Below, in pieces: positions 49,589 to 59,377 of a stretch of DNA of 64,000 nt. The notes under the pieces are model-generated. The model was not told the DNA's origin. It saw nothing but the letters and a program-made list of their open reading frames with translations, and made no database searches. The stretch lies in assembly GCF_914271485.1 (NCBI RefSeq), contig NZ_CAJZAG010000007.1, positions 186,001 through 250,000 on the forward strand, given 5' to 3'. The position numbers and the translations under genes are program-made. Source of the DNA: Cupriavidus pampae (GTDB lineage Bacteria; Pseudomonadota; Gammaproteobacteria; Burkholderiales; Burkholderiaceae). How positions within the stretch are numbered: the first letter of the stretch is position 1; each line of letters starts with the position of its first letter.

Positions 49589-50422
49589 TCAGATTGCGGC
49601 GGGCTTGGTCGGCTTGGCGTTGTCCAGCGAGTACGGCGCCAGCAGGCGGACCATCTGGGCGAAGGCCTTCGGGTTGCCGGCGAGGATTTCGCCTTGTTCG
49701 ATCTGGCGCGCTTCGCCGGCATAGTTGCCCACGAGGCCGCCTGCTTCGGTGATCAGCAGGTTGCCGGCGGCCATGTCCCACGGCTTGAGGCCGCGTTCGA
49801 AGAAGCCGTCCAGACGGCCGCAGGCCACGTAAGCCAGGTCCAGCGCGGCGGCACCGGGGCGGCGCAGGCCTGCGCAGCTGCGCGTCATCAGCGCGAACAT
49901 TTCGAGGTATTCCTCCATGCCTTCGAGGTCACGGAACGGGAAGCCCGTGCCGATCAGGCAATCGGCCAGCTTGTCGCGGCGGGTCACGCGGATACGGCGG
50001 TTGTTCAGGAAGGCGCCGGCGCCCTTGGTCGCGGTGAACAGTTCATCGCGCGTCGGGTCGTAGACCACGGCCTGCACGGGCTGACCCTTGTGCAGTTGGC
50101 CGATGGACACCGCATACTGCGGAAAGCCGTGGATGAAGTTGGTGGTGCCGTCGAGCGGGTCGATGACCCAGGTGTATTCGTGGTCGGTCAGCTCGCCTTC
50201 GGACCAGGACTGGCCCGACTCTTCCGCTAGAATGGCGTGCTCCGGGTAGGCGGTGCGGATGATCTCGATGATCGCGGCCTCGGCGGCGCGGTCTACCTCG
50301 GTCACGAAATCGTTGTGTTGCTTGCGCGTAACGCGGACCAGATCGACGTCGATGGACGCGCGATTGATGATGGAACCCGCCTTGCGGGCCGCCTTGACGG
50401 CGATATTGAGCATCGGATGCAT
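49589..50422 (-). CDS. suhB: Inositol-1-monophosphatase SuhB
   Basis: SuhB is an inositol monophosphatase family enzyme that in E. coli also joins the rRNA antitermination complex. It has 277 residues. The metal-binding motifs are present: AEESG (Glu), WVIDPLDGTTNFIHGFP and the late LKPWDMAAGNLLITEAGG. The start at 50422 gives the usual MHPMLNIAVKAARKAG. It is divergent from trmJ, an arrangement common in gamma- and beta-proteobacteria. Confidence 0.96.
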   Translation of the reverse strand: MHPMLNIAVKAARKAGSIINRASIDVDLVRVTRKQHNDFVTEVDRAAEAAIIEIIRTAYPEHAILAEESGQSWSEGELTDHEYTWVIDPLDGTTNFIHGFPQYAVSIGQLHKGQPVQAVVYDPTRDELFTATKGAGAFLNNRRIRVTRRDKLADCLIGTGFPFRDLEGMEEYLEMFALMTRSCAGLRRPGAAALDLAYVACGRLDGFFERGLKPWDMAAGNLLITEAGGLVGNYAGEARQIEQGEILAGNPKAFAQMVRLLAPYSLDNAKPTKPAAI

Positions 50423-50625
50423 AAATCTCTCCTGGCCGGCGCGGATCGCCGCGCTCCGGTTTCATGAGAGAAACGCGGCAGCGGCACGAAAGCAGCACGG
50501 CGGCAACACAACGAATTGTCGAAGAACGGAAACGCGGCCATGCGGCCGCGTCGGCAATGAAGGCTGCATTGTATAGGAAGCCAGCCGATGACACACGGGG
50601 CAGATGCGCCTCCTTATTTGCCTAC

Positions 50626-51528
50626 ATGAACTCAGAAACACAATCCTCGTCCCAATCTGTCCCCGCTTCGGGTGGCGAGCGTGCCGCATCCGACATTTTC
50701 GGCCGCGTCCGCTTTGTGCTCGTGGAAACGAGCCATCCCGGCAACGTCGGCTCGGTGGCGCGCGCGATCAAGACGATGGGGTTTGGGGACACGCCGGGCA
50801 GCCTGGTACTGGTGTCGCCGCGTGAACCGGATGTGCTGAACCACCCCGATGCGATCGCCATGGCCAGCGGGGCCGACGACGTGCTGGCCCGTGCGCGCAT
50901 CGTGGATAGCATCGAGCCCGCGCTGGCGGGCGCGGCGCTGACCATCGCCATGACCGCGCGTCAGCGCGAATTCGGGCCGCCGCGGCTGCTGCCGCGCGAC
51001 GCCGCCATGCAGGCTGGCTCGGTGCTGGGCAGCGCGGCCACGTCCGACGTGGCCTTCGTCTTCGGAAACGAGCGCTATGGCCTGCCCAACGACGTGGTGG
51101 AGCGATGCTCGGCGGTCACGCATATTCCCGCCAACCCGGCCTATGCATCGCTGAACCTCGCGCAGGCCGTGCAGCTGATCGCCTACGAGATGCGCCTCGC
51201 GCTGCTGGACGCGGCGCCGACCCCGGTTGCAGTGGCGCACGGTGCGCTCAATATCGGCTATGCTGGGGAGCCCGCCACCGCGGAGCAGATCGAATCGATG
51301 TTCGATCATCTGCAGACGGGCCTGGTCGCCATCGGCTTTCTCGACCCGGACAACCCGCGCAAGCTGATGCCGCGCCTGCGGCGTCTGCTGGCTCGCAGCG
51401 GGCTCGAGCGCGAGGAGGTCAACATCCTGCGCGGCGTCGCCCGACATATGCTGCGGGTTGGAGAGCGGGGTAGTCAGGACGATGCCGGGCAGGACCCACA
51501 AGAACAGAACCCACAGCGGAACCAGTAG
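50626..51528 (+). CDS. trmJ: tRNA 2'-O-methyltransferase TrmJ
   Basis: TrmJ methylates the ribose of nucleotide 32 in certain tRNAs. The 300-residue SPOUT (TrmH-family) protein has FVLVETSHPGNVGSVARAIK with the catalytic Asn/Arg region, VFGNERYGLPNDVVERC and the knotted SAM-binding loop ASLNLAQAVQLIAYEMR. The C-terminal about 25 residues are rich in Gln, Asp and Asn and are not part of the fold. The ATG at 50626 was chosen because upstream codons look non-family; it leaves about 25 residues before the core. The domain-deleted PrpF gene comes next. Confidence 0.94.
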   Translation: MNSETQSSSQSVPASGGERAASDIFGRVRFVLVETSHPGNVGSVARAIKTMGFGDTPGSLVLVSPREPDVLNHPDAIAMASGADDVLARARIVDSIEPALAGAALTIAMTARQREFGPPRLLPRDAAMQAGSVLGSAATSDVAFVFGNERYGLPNDVVERCSAVTHIPANPAYASLNLAQAVQLIAYEMRLALLDAAPTPVAVAHGALNIGYAGEPATAEQIESMFDHLQTGLVAIGFLDPDNPRKLMPRLRRLLARSGLEREEVNILRGVARHMLRVGERGSQDDAGQDPQEQNPQRNQ

Positions 51529-51554
51529 GGTGGAACAGTAGAGGAGCGACGAGC

Positions 51555-52127
51555 GTGGCGGAGATTCCGGCGTACTACATGCGAGGCGGCACGAGCAAAG
51601 GCATGTTCTTTCTGGCGGACGACCTGCCGAAGGACGCCGAGGCCCGTGATGCGCTGCTGCTGCGCGTGATCGGGTCGCCGGACCCCTATGCCCGCCATGC
51701 CGACGGCATGGGCGGCGCCACCGCAAGCACCAGCATGGTGGCACTGGTACGCGCGTCGCGGCGCGACGGTTGCGATATCGAGTTTCACTTTGGCGCGGTG
51801 TCCGTGGATACCGCGCGAATCGACTGGACCGCCAACTGCGGCGATCTGGTCGCGGCGGCCGGCCCGTTCGCCATCTGGCGCGGCTTTGTGCCCGCACGCG
51901 ATGGCGCCGCCACCGTGCGCATCTGGCACGTCAATGCCGGCCAGGCCATCCATTCCCAGGTCCCGTGCCGCAATGGCCATCCGGTGGAGTCGGGCGAGTT
52001 CAATGAAGACGGCGTGCCGTTTCCGTGCGCGGAAATCGTGCTCGCCTATCAGGACCCGCCCGAGGTCGTGCACCACAGCGCGCGACGCCTGATGACCGGA
52101 ATCGTGCACGTGCCGGAGCGATGTTGA
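51555..52127 (+). CDS. PrpF/AcnD-accessory family protein lacking its second domain
   Basis: PrpF proteins (about 390-400 residues) are two-domain relatives of diaminopimelate epimerase that isomerise aconitate-type acids. Here only 190 residues occur. Residues 1 to about 168 match the first domain: YYMRGGTSKGMFFLADDLP, HADGMGGATASTSMVALV, NCGDLVAAAGPFAI, and the VPC...GVPFPCAEI segment. At about residue 170 the sequence moves to what resembles the family's C-terminal strand (HHSARRLMTGIVHVP compared with a usual SRSARxLMEGxVxVP). The conserved Lys of the TSTSK motif is Met61; Cys95 is kept. The start is a GTG with GAGGAG upstream. It separates trmJ from cysE. Confidence 0.75.
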   Translation: MAEIPAYYMRGGTSKGMFFLADDLPKDAEARDALLLRVIGSPDPYARHADGMGGATASTSMVALVRASRRDGCDIEFHFGAVSVDTARIDWTANCGDLVAAAGPFAIWRGFVPARDGAATVRIWHVNAGQAIHSQVPCRNGHPVESGEFNEDGVPFPCAEIVLAYQDPPEVVHHSARRLMTGIVHVPERC

Positions 52128-52326
52128 GCGCGCATGCGCGAATGTCCCTGACGGCGTCAGGGCCCGGCGTCGGACTGGCAAATCTCTTACACTCCCTGAT
52201 CCCTCGCTGACCCTGGCCGTCAATCCCCCGGCCAACGATCATGCCGGCGACTGCCCGCATCGGCGCCTTTTTCATATGGCGCCGCCTGCCGCGCGGCGCA
52301 CGGCCTGGCATCACGACAAGACAAAG

Positions 52327-53070
52327 ATGTTCACTCGCCTGAAGGAAGATATCGATTCGATCATGCTGCGCGACCCTGCCGCGCGCAGCCGCCTGGAGGT
52401 GCTGACCTGCTATCCGGGTCTCCATGCCGTGCTGTTTCACCGGGTCGCGCATTGCTGCTGGCGCGCGGGTCTGCATTGGCTGGGCCGCTGGATTTCCCAC
52501 TGGGCACGCTTTTTCACGGGCATCGAGATTCATCCGGCGGTCCGCATGGGACGTCGCGTGTTTATCGATCACGGCATGGGTGTGGTGATCGGCGAGACCG
52601 CCGAGATCGGCGACGATTGCACGATCTATCAGGGCGTGACGCTCGGCGGCACGTCGCTCTACAAGGGCCAGAAGCGTCATCCGACGCTGGGACCCGGCGT
52701 GGTGGTCAGCGCGGGCGCGAAGGTGCTCGGGGGCTTCGAGGTGGGCGCCGGAGCGCGCGTGGGATCGAACGCGGTGGTGCTCAAGCCGGTGCCGCCGGGC
52801 GCGACCGCGGTGGGAATTCCGGCGCGGATCATCCTGCCCGATGCACCCACGCAGCAGCAGGGCGCCAAGCAGGAGTTCTCGGCCTACGGCATTACGCCCA
52901 ATGCGGACGATCCGGTGTCGCTGGCGCTCAAGAGCCTGATCGACAATGCCGCGCAACAGGACGATCGCATCAAGGCCGTGCTGGCCGCGCTCGATCGGCT
53001 GGGCGAGCACCTCGAGAACACGCCGAACGATCGCTTCGATGCGAGCGAGCTACGCAGCCTGATGAAGTAG
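52327..53070 (+). CDS. cysE: Serine O-acetyltransferase
   Basis: CysE acetylates serine to O-acetylserine, the acceptor for sulfide in cysteine synthesis. The 247-residue protein has the short N-terminal helical domain (MFTRLKEDIDSIMLRDPAARS) and the hexapeptide left-handed beta-helix with IHPAVRMGRRVFIDHGMGVVIGETA (in parts) and VTLGGTSLYKGQKRHP. The catalytic His is in IDHGMGV. The C-terminal extension after ARII is longer than usual and ends in a helical segment (NAAQQDDRIKAVLAALDRLGEHL). The ATG at 52327 gives the family start. Confidence 0.95.
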   Translation: MFTRLKEDIDSIMLRDPAARSRLEVLTCYPGLHAVLFHRVAHCCWRAGLHWLGRWISHWARFFTGIEIHPAVRMGRRVFIDHGMGVVIGETAEIGDDCTIYQGVTLGGTSLYKGQKRHPTLGPGVVVSAGAKVLGGFEVGAGARVGSNAVVLKPVPPGATAVGIPARIILPDAPTQQQGAKQEFSAYGITPNADDPVSLALKSLIDNAAQQDDRIKAVLAALDRLGEHLENTPNDRFDASELRSLMK

Positions 53071-53101
53071 GGGTGCAGTAAGGGTGAAGCAGAGGCGCGG
53101 G

Positions 53102-53890
53102 TCAGTCGGCCTGCGTCAGTTCGCTAAAGCCGTTCGCGTCCAGCTGCAGCACTGCGGCGCGCGGGTTGCGCGTGTCGAGGTCCCAGTCGGTGAGGACCCA
53201 GCGATCGTTCTCGCCGTGCTGATGATGCGCGGGACGATGCGTATGGCCGTGCACGACCGTGTGCGTGCCGGTGGCGGCGAGTAATGCCTCGACCGCCGCC
53301 GGGGTCGCATCGCCATACATGATCTGATGCGTGCGGCCGGCTTCGCTGTCCGCGCGCAGGCGGCGCGCCACCGCTAACCGCATCGCCAGCGGCAGCGCCA
53401 GGAACGATCGCTGTACCCAGCGCTTGCGTGTCCACATCCGGAAGCGGTTATAGCGTTCGTCGTCGAGGCACAGCATGTCGCCATGACTCAGCGCCACGCG
53501 CTGGCCACCGCAGATGACTACCGTGGGATCAGGCAGCAACGTCGCGCCCGCCGCGTCCGCAAAGCGCTGGCCGAGCAGAAAGTCGCGGTTGCCGTGCATC
53601 AGGTAGACGGGTACGCCGCATGCGGACAGACGCCGCAGCAGCTGCGCGACATCGCGCGCGAACGGCCGGTCCAGCGCGTCGTCGCCCACCCAGAATTCAA
53701 AGAAATCGCCGAGGATGAACAGTGCGCGCGCATTCGCGGCGGCACGATCGAGCAGGCGCTCGAACGCGGCGCGCGTGCGCCGCATGTTCTCGGTCAGATG
53801 AAGATCCGAAACGAACCACGCCGGTGCCGGCACCTCGATCGGTGCGGCCACCGGCGTGAAATCAAGCAGGTCCGATGACGATACTTGCAA
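53102..53890 (-). CDS. lpxH: UDP-2,3-diacylglucosamine diphosphatase
   Basis: LpxH cleaves UDP-diacylglucosamine to lipid X in lipid A synthesis at the inner membrane. The 262-residue metallophosphoesterase has complete metal ligands: FVSDLHL, FILGDFFEFWVGDD, MHGNRDFLLG, ALSHGDMLC and VVHGHTHRPAHH. This contrasts with the degenerate phosphoesterase at 45370. It is the last gene of a four-gene minus-strand run (TPR protein, periplasmic and cytoplasmic cyclophilins, lpxH), 25 nt after the cytoplasmic ppiB. The cyclophilin-lpxH pairing is common. Confidence 0.96.
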   Translation of the reverse strand: MQVSSSDLLDFTPVAAPIEVPAPAWFVSDLHLTENMRRTRAAFERLLDRAAANARALFILGDFFEFWVGDDALDRPFARDVAQLLRRLSACGVPVYLMHGNRDFLLGQRFADAAGATLLPDPTVVICGGQRVALSHGDMLCLDDERYNRFRMWTRKRWVQRSFLALPLAMRLAVARRLRADSEAGRTHQIMYGDATPAAVEALLAATGTHTVVHGHTHRPAHHQHGENDRWVLTDWDLDTRNPRAAVLQLDANGFSELTQAD

Positions 53891-53915
53891 GATTGTCAGG
53901 AGGCTAGGGCGTCGA

Positions 53916-54416
53916 TTACTCGAGCACCACGGCCTTCTGGATCACGACGTCCTCGAGCGGCACGTCCTGATGGAAGCCCGAGCTGCCCGTACGCACGGCC
54001 TTGATCGTATCGACGATGTCGGTGCCTTCGGTCACCTTGCCGAACACGGCGTAGCCGAAACCTTGCGGCGTGGGCGCGGTGAAGTTCAGGAAGTCGTTGT
54101 CCACCACGTTGATGAAGAACTGGGCGGTCGCCGAGTGGGGCGCGTTGGTACGTGCCATCGCCACCGTATAGCGCTCGTTCTTGAGGCCGTTGGACGCTTC
54201 GTTGTCGATCGGCGCGTCGGTGTCCTTTTGCTTCATGCCCGGCTCGAAACCGCCGCCCTGGACCATGAAGTTCTTGATCACGCGATGGAAGATCGTGTTG
54301 TCGTAGTGACCCTTGCGCACGTAGGCGAGGAAGTTCTCCACGCTCTTGGGTGCCTTTTCGTCGTCGAGTTCGATGACGATGTTGCCCTGGTTGGTCTGCA
54401 GTTGGACTTTGGTCAT
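53916..54416 (-). CDS. ppiB: Cytoplasmic cyclophilin-type peptidyl-prolyl isomerase
   Basis: This 166-residue cyclophilin catalyses proline cis-trans isomerisation. It begins TKVQLQTNQGNIVIELDDEKAPKSV (in parts) without a signal peptide, so it is cytoplasmic. Core motifs are FHRVIKNFMVQGGGF, ATAQFFINVVDNDFLNF and YAVFGKVTEGTDIVD. The upstream gene encodes a close paralogue with a signal peptide; the two appear to come from duplication, or at least serve the same reaction in two compartments. Confidence 0.95.
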   Translation of the reverse strand: MTKVQLQTNQGNIVIELDDEKAPKSVENFLAYVRKGHYDNTIFHRVIKNFMVQGGGFEPGMKQKDTDAPIDNEASNGLKNERYTVAMARTNAPHSATAQFFINVVDNDFLNFTAPTPQGFGYAVFGKVTEGTDIVDTIKAVRTGSSGFHQDVPLEDVVIQKAVVLE

Positions 54417-54453
54417 GGTATTCCTCTGTTCGTAGTCTCCGGCACGGCCGGCA

Positions 54454-55059
54454 TTACTTGGTGACGATGGTGGCCGATTCGATCACGACCGGCGCGGCCG
54501 GGACGTTGCGCATCGAGCCATAGGCCGTGGTCGGCGTGGTCTTGATCTTCTCGATCGTATCCATGCCATCCACCACCTTGCCAAAAACGGCGTACCCGTT
54601 GCCGTCGGGCTGCGGGTAGTCGAGGTTCGAATTATCCACCACATTGACGAAGAACTGGGCCGTGGCCGAATTCGGATCCGAAGTCCGCGCCATCGCCACC
54701 GTGCCGACCTTGTTCTTCAGGCCGTTCTGGGATTCGAGCGGAATCGGCGCGCGCGTCGGTTTTTCCTTCATGTCGCGGTCGAAGCCGCCTCCCTGCACCA
54801 TGAAGCCGTTGATCACACGGTGGAAGATGGTGCCGCTATAGAAGCCACTGCGCACGTACTCGAGGAAGTTGGCCACGGTCTTCGGGGCGGCATCGGGATA
54901 CACCTCGATGGTGAAATTGCCCTTGTTCGTGACGAACTGCACGCGTTCGGTCTTCTGCGTGGCGGCGGCCGGCGCGCCCTGCGCGAACGCGGCAAACGGG
55001 GAGAGGGCGACGGCGGCGGCCGCGAGGCCGGCCAAAACGATACGACGGGAAACGCTCAT
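54454..55059 (-). CDS. Periplasmic cyclophilin-type peptidyl-prolyl isomerase
   Basis: This 201-residue cyclophilin has an N-terminal signal peptide (basic SRR, hydrophobic core, likely cleavage after AFA near residue 26). The mature domain is a typical short bacterial cyclophilin: FHRVINGFMVQGGGFD, ATAQFFVNVVDNSNLDY and YAVFGKVVDGMDTIE. It would help fold periplasmic or outer-membrane proteins. It lies 37 nt before ppiB and 15 nt after the TPR gene. The E. coli equivalent would be PpiA; orthology cannot be proven here. Confidence 0.93.
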   Translation of the reverse strand: MSVSRRIVLAGLAAAAVALSPFAAFAQGAPAAATQKTERVQFVTNKGNFTIEVYPDAAPKTVANFLEYVRSGFYSGTIFHRVINGFMVQGGGFDRDMKEKPTRAPIPLESQNGLKNKVGTVAMARTSDPNSATAQFFVNVVDNSNLDYPQPDGNGYAVFGKVVDGMDTIEKIKTTPTTAYGSMRNVPAAPVVIESATIVTK

Positions 55060-55074
55060 GAACTTGACTCCGAT

Positions 55075-55857
55075 TTAACGATTATCCGACTTGCCGGTGG
55101 CCGGTTTCCGGGACGACTTCGAGGGAGACTTGACGGCCGGCGCGGCGGCTGGTGCCGAGGCCGGCGTGGCGGGGGTGGCCGCGGCATCCGTGGCCGAATC
55201 CTCACGCACATGCCGCAGTGCATCAGTCGCGCGCGCGTCGCCCGGGTTGCGGCGCAGCGCATCGCGGTAGGCCTGTTCGGCCATGCGGCGGTACACATCG
55301 CCAAGATTCGTATAGGCGATCGCGAAGTCGGGGCGGGCCTCGATCGCGAGCTGCAGTTCGGATTCGGCGCGCTTGAGGTCGCCGCGCTTGGCGTACAGCA
55401 ATGCCAGGTTGTTGTGCGGCTCCGGCAGTTCGGGGAAGTCCTGCGCCATCTCGGCAAACGCGCGCTGCGCTTCGTCCTCGCGGCCGGACTGGGCCAGTGC
55501 CCAGGCACGCTGGAAACGTGCCTGCGCGTTGCGCGGATTGGATGCCAGCACGCGGTCGAACGCTTCCACCGCATCGCCGTAGCGCTTCTCGCGCACGGCC
55601 TTTTCGGCCGGCACCATGCCGGGGTCCTTCGACTGCGGGCCGGTGGGCTGGGCGGGCGGGGGTGTCAGCGAGAGCGGTCCGTTCTGTGCCATGGCGGGCT
55701 GGGCGGCGAAGGCCGCCAGCAGGGCCAGCGTGGCGGCCAGCATCGCCACGGGCGCGCGAGGCAAGCGCCGCGACGAGGGACACGTCGGCAGGCGCGACAA
55801 CGCGCGCGCCACGGCAGGGTGGCGACCGACGGTCGAGGTAGGCAGAGGCAGGCTCAT
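55075..55857 (-). CDS. Exported TPR-repeat protein
   Basis: This 260-residue protein has a long N-terminal region with basic residues followed by a hydrophobic stretch (PVAMLAATLALLAAFAAQPAMA), a signal peptide with cleavage near AMA. Tetratricopeptide-like units follow: AVREKRYGDAVEAFDRVLASNPRN, ARFQRAWALAQSGREDEAQRAF, EPHNNLALLYAKRGDLKRAES and FAIAYTNLGDVYRRMAEQAYRDAL. The C-terminus is an Ala/Pro/Lys-rich tail. The start at 55857 is chosen over 55887, which falls in non-family sequence. It is the first gene of the cyclophilin-lpxH run and divergent from cysS. Confidence 0.85.
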   Translation of the reverse strand: MSLPLPTSTVGRHPAVARALSRLPTCPSSRRLPRAPVAMLAATLALLAAFAAQPAMAQNGPLSLTPPPAQPTGPQSKDPGMVPAEKAVREKRYGDAVEAFDRVLASNPRNAQARFQRAWALAQSGREDEAQRAFAEMAQDFPELPEPHNNLALLYAKRGDLKRAESELQLAIEARPDFAIAYTNLGDVYRRMAEQAYRDALRRNPGDARATDALRHVREDSATDAAATPATPASAPAAAPAVKSPSKSSRKPATGKSDNR

Positions 55858-55981
55858 GTATGTGCGGTCCGTTATACTCCGCGGCATTCTAGCAAAGGGC
55901 GGCGGTCCCCCCGTACAAGGCCGTTCCGGTAAGATAGGCGCCTCTACGCAGGTCCCGCGGTTTCACCACCTACTTTCCTTC

Positions 55982-57366
<1,385 letters not shown>

Positions 57367-57370
<4 letters not shown>

Positions 57371-58251
57371 ACGCTGCCGCGCGCAAGCCCACGGCAACGG
57401 CCAAGTCCGCGAGCAAGGGCGAAGCCAAGGTCGTTGCCAAGACGGCTACCAAGGCAGCCACCAAGGTCGCAGGCAAGGCGCCCGCCAAGTTGCCCGCGAA
57501 GGTGCCCGCCAAATTGACCGCCGAGAAGGCGCCAGCCAAGACCGGTGCGGCGGGGAAGGGCGCGCGCGCGTCCAAGCCCGTGTTACCGGAAGCCGAGGGC
57601 ATGCCCATCCCGGTGGAGACGGTCGTCGATGCGATGCGTCCCGCGTATTGGGATGAAGCCTGCGCGGACCTGATGAAGCGCGACCGCATCCTGCGCAAGA
57701 TGATTCCGACCTACGGCCCCGCGCACCTGACTTCGCGCGACGATCCGTTCGTCACGCTGGCGCGCTCGGTGGTCGGGCAGCAGATCTCGGTCAAGGCCGC
57801 GCAGGCGGTCTGGGATCGCTTGGCCGCGATGTGCCCGCGCCTGACACCGAGCCAGTTCCTCAAGGCCGGCAACGAGCAGCTGGCCAGCTGCGGGTTGTCG
57901 CGGCGCAAGGCGGAATACATCATCGATTTGTCAGAACATTTCAAGGCCGGACGCGTCCATGTCAATGAGTGGGCTGCGATGGAGGACGAGGCGGTGATCG
58001 CCGAGCTCACCCAGATTCGCGGCATTGGGCGCTGGACCGCGGAAATGTTCCTGATGTTCAACCTGATGCGCCCGAACGTGCTGCCGCTCGACGACGTTGG
58101 CCTGATCAATGCGATCTCCGCCAATTACTTCAGTGGCGAGCCGGTAACCCGTAGCGAGGCACGTGAAGTGGCCGCCAACTGGGAGCCGTGGCGCACGGTG
58201 GCTACCTGGTATATGTGGCGGAGTCTCGATCCGTTGCCGGTGACGTATTAG
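57367..58251 (+). CDS. DNA-3-methyladenine glycosylase (AlkA/HhH-GPD) with histone H1-like tail
   Basis: This base-excision glycosylase removes alkylated purines. It is 294 residues. Residues about 5-75 are almost only Ala, Lys, Pro and Thr (AKSASKGEAK, KAPAKLPAKVPAK), like the tails of histone H1-like proteins. From about residue 85 the HhH-GPD domain follows: DPFVTLARSVVGQQISVKAA, the hairpin IRGIGRWTAEMFLMF and the catalytic Asp in LPLDDVGL. The TTG at 57367 overlaps the cysS stop and has TGGAGG 6 nt upstream. The tail probably adds non-specific DNA binding; this is inferred from composition. Confidence 0.88.
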
Positions 58252-58386
58252 ACGTTTGGCACAGGGTTGAACCACATATGACGTGGAAATTTTGCCGGAA
58301 AGTGTAGAACGTTCAACTTTCGGGGCGGTCGGCCGGGGACTTTTTTCCGGTAGAATGCGCCCCTTCACAGACAGGTCCGCGTTTCT

Positions 58387-59358
58387 ATGAAAACCACCTT
58401 CCTGGATTTCGAACAGCCAATCGCCGAGCTCGAGGCAAAAATCGAAGAACTGCGCTTTGTGCAGGACGATTCGGCAGTCGATATTTCCGAAGAGATTTCG
58501 CGGCTGGCTGGCAAGAGCCAGCAGCTCACCAAAGATATCTACGCCAACCTGTCGCCCTGGCAGGTTGCGCAAATCGCCCGTCACCCGCAGCGTCCGTACA
58601 CGCTCGACTATGTGCGGGAGATCTTTACCGATTTTCACGAGCTGCATGGCGACCGCTCGTTTGCGGACGATCTGTCGATCGTGGGCGGCATGGCGCGCTT
58701 CAACGGCCAGGCATGCATGGTCATCGGCCACCAGAAGGGCCGTGACACGAAGGAGCGCGCGCTGCGCAACTTCGGCATGTCCAAGCCGGAAGGCTATCGC
58801 AAGGCCAAGCGCCTGATGGAACTGGCGGACAAGTTCGGTCTGCCGATCTTCACGTTTGTCGATACGCCGGGCGCGTTCCCGGGCATCGACGCCGAGGAGC
58901 GCAACCAGTCGGAAGCGATTGGCCACAACCTGTACGTGATGTCCGGCCTGAAGGTGCCCCTGATCGCGACGATCATCGGCGAAGGCGGTTCGGGTGGTGC
59001 GCTGGCGATTGCGGTTGGCGATGTAGTGCAGATGCTCCAGTTCGCGACGTATGCGGTGATTTCGCCGGAAGGCTGCGCATCGATCCTGTGGAAGACCGCC
59101 GAGAAGGCACCGGAGGCCGCCGAGGCACTGGGTCTGACCGCGCATCGTCTGAAGGCGCTCGGCCTGATCGACAAGATCGTCAGCGAGCCGCTGGGTGGCG
59201 CGCATCGCGATCCGAAGAACATGGCAACGATGCTCAAGCGCTCGCTGGCCGAATCGCTGCGCCAGTTCCAGGGCATGAGCGTGAAGGAACTGCAGGCGCG
59301 CCGTCTCGAGCGTCTGCTCGCGTATGGCAAGTTCAAGGAAACCGGCGCGACCGAATGA
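58387..59358 (+). CDS. accA: Acetyl-CoA carboxylase carboxyltransferase subunit alpha
   Basis: AccA, with AccD, transfers the carboxyl group from biotin to acetyl-CoA in fatty acid synthesis. The 323-residue protein opens TTFLDFEQPIAELEAKI and carries FVDTPGAFPGIDAEERNQSEAI and GEGGSGGALAIAVGD, the carboxyltransferase core. A TAGAAT element near 58353 lies about 30 nt upstream. It is followed 19 nt later by tilS, as in many beta-proteobacteria and E. coli (accA-ldcC-tilS region). Confidence 0.97.
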   Translation: MKTTFLDFEQPIAELEAKIEELRFVQDDSAVDISEEISRLAGKSQQLTKDIYANLSPWQVAQIARHPQRPYTLDYVREIFTDFHELHGDRSFADDLSIVGGMARFNGQACMVIGHQKGRDTKERALRNFGMSKPEGYRKAKRLMELADKFGLPIFTFVDTPGAFPGIDAEERNQSEAIGHNLYVMSGLKVPLIATIIGEGGSGGALAIAVGDVVQMLQFATYAVISPEGCASILWKTAEKAPEAAEALGLTAHRLKALGLIDKIVSEPLGGAHRDPKNMATMLKRSLAESLRQFQGMSVKELQARRLERLLAYGKFKETGATE

Positions 59359-59377
59359 TGGTTGCCCGCCGACGGGG

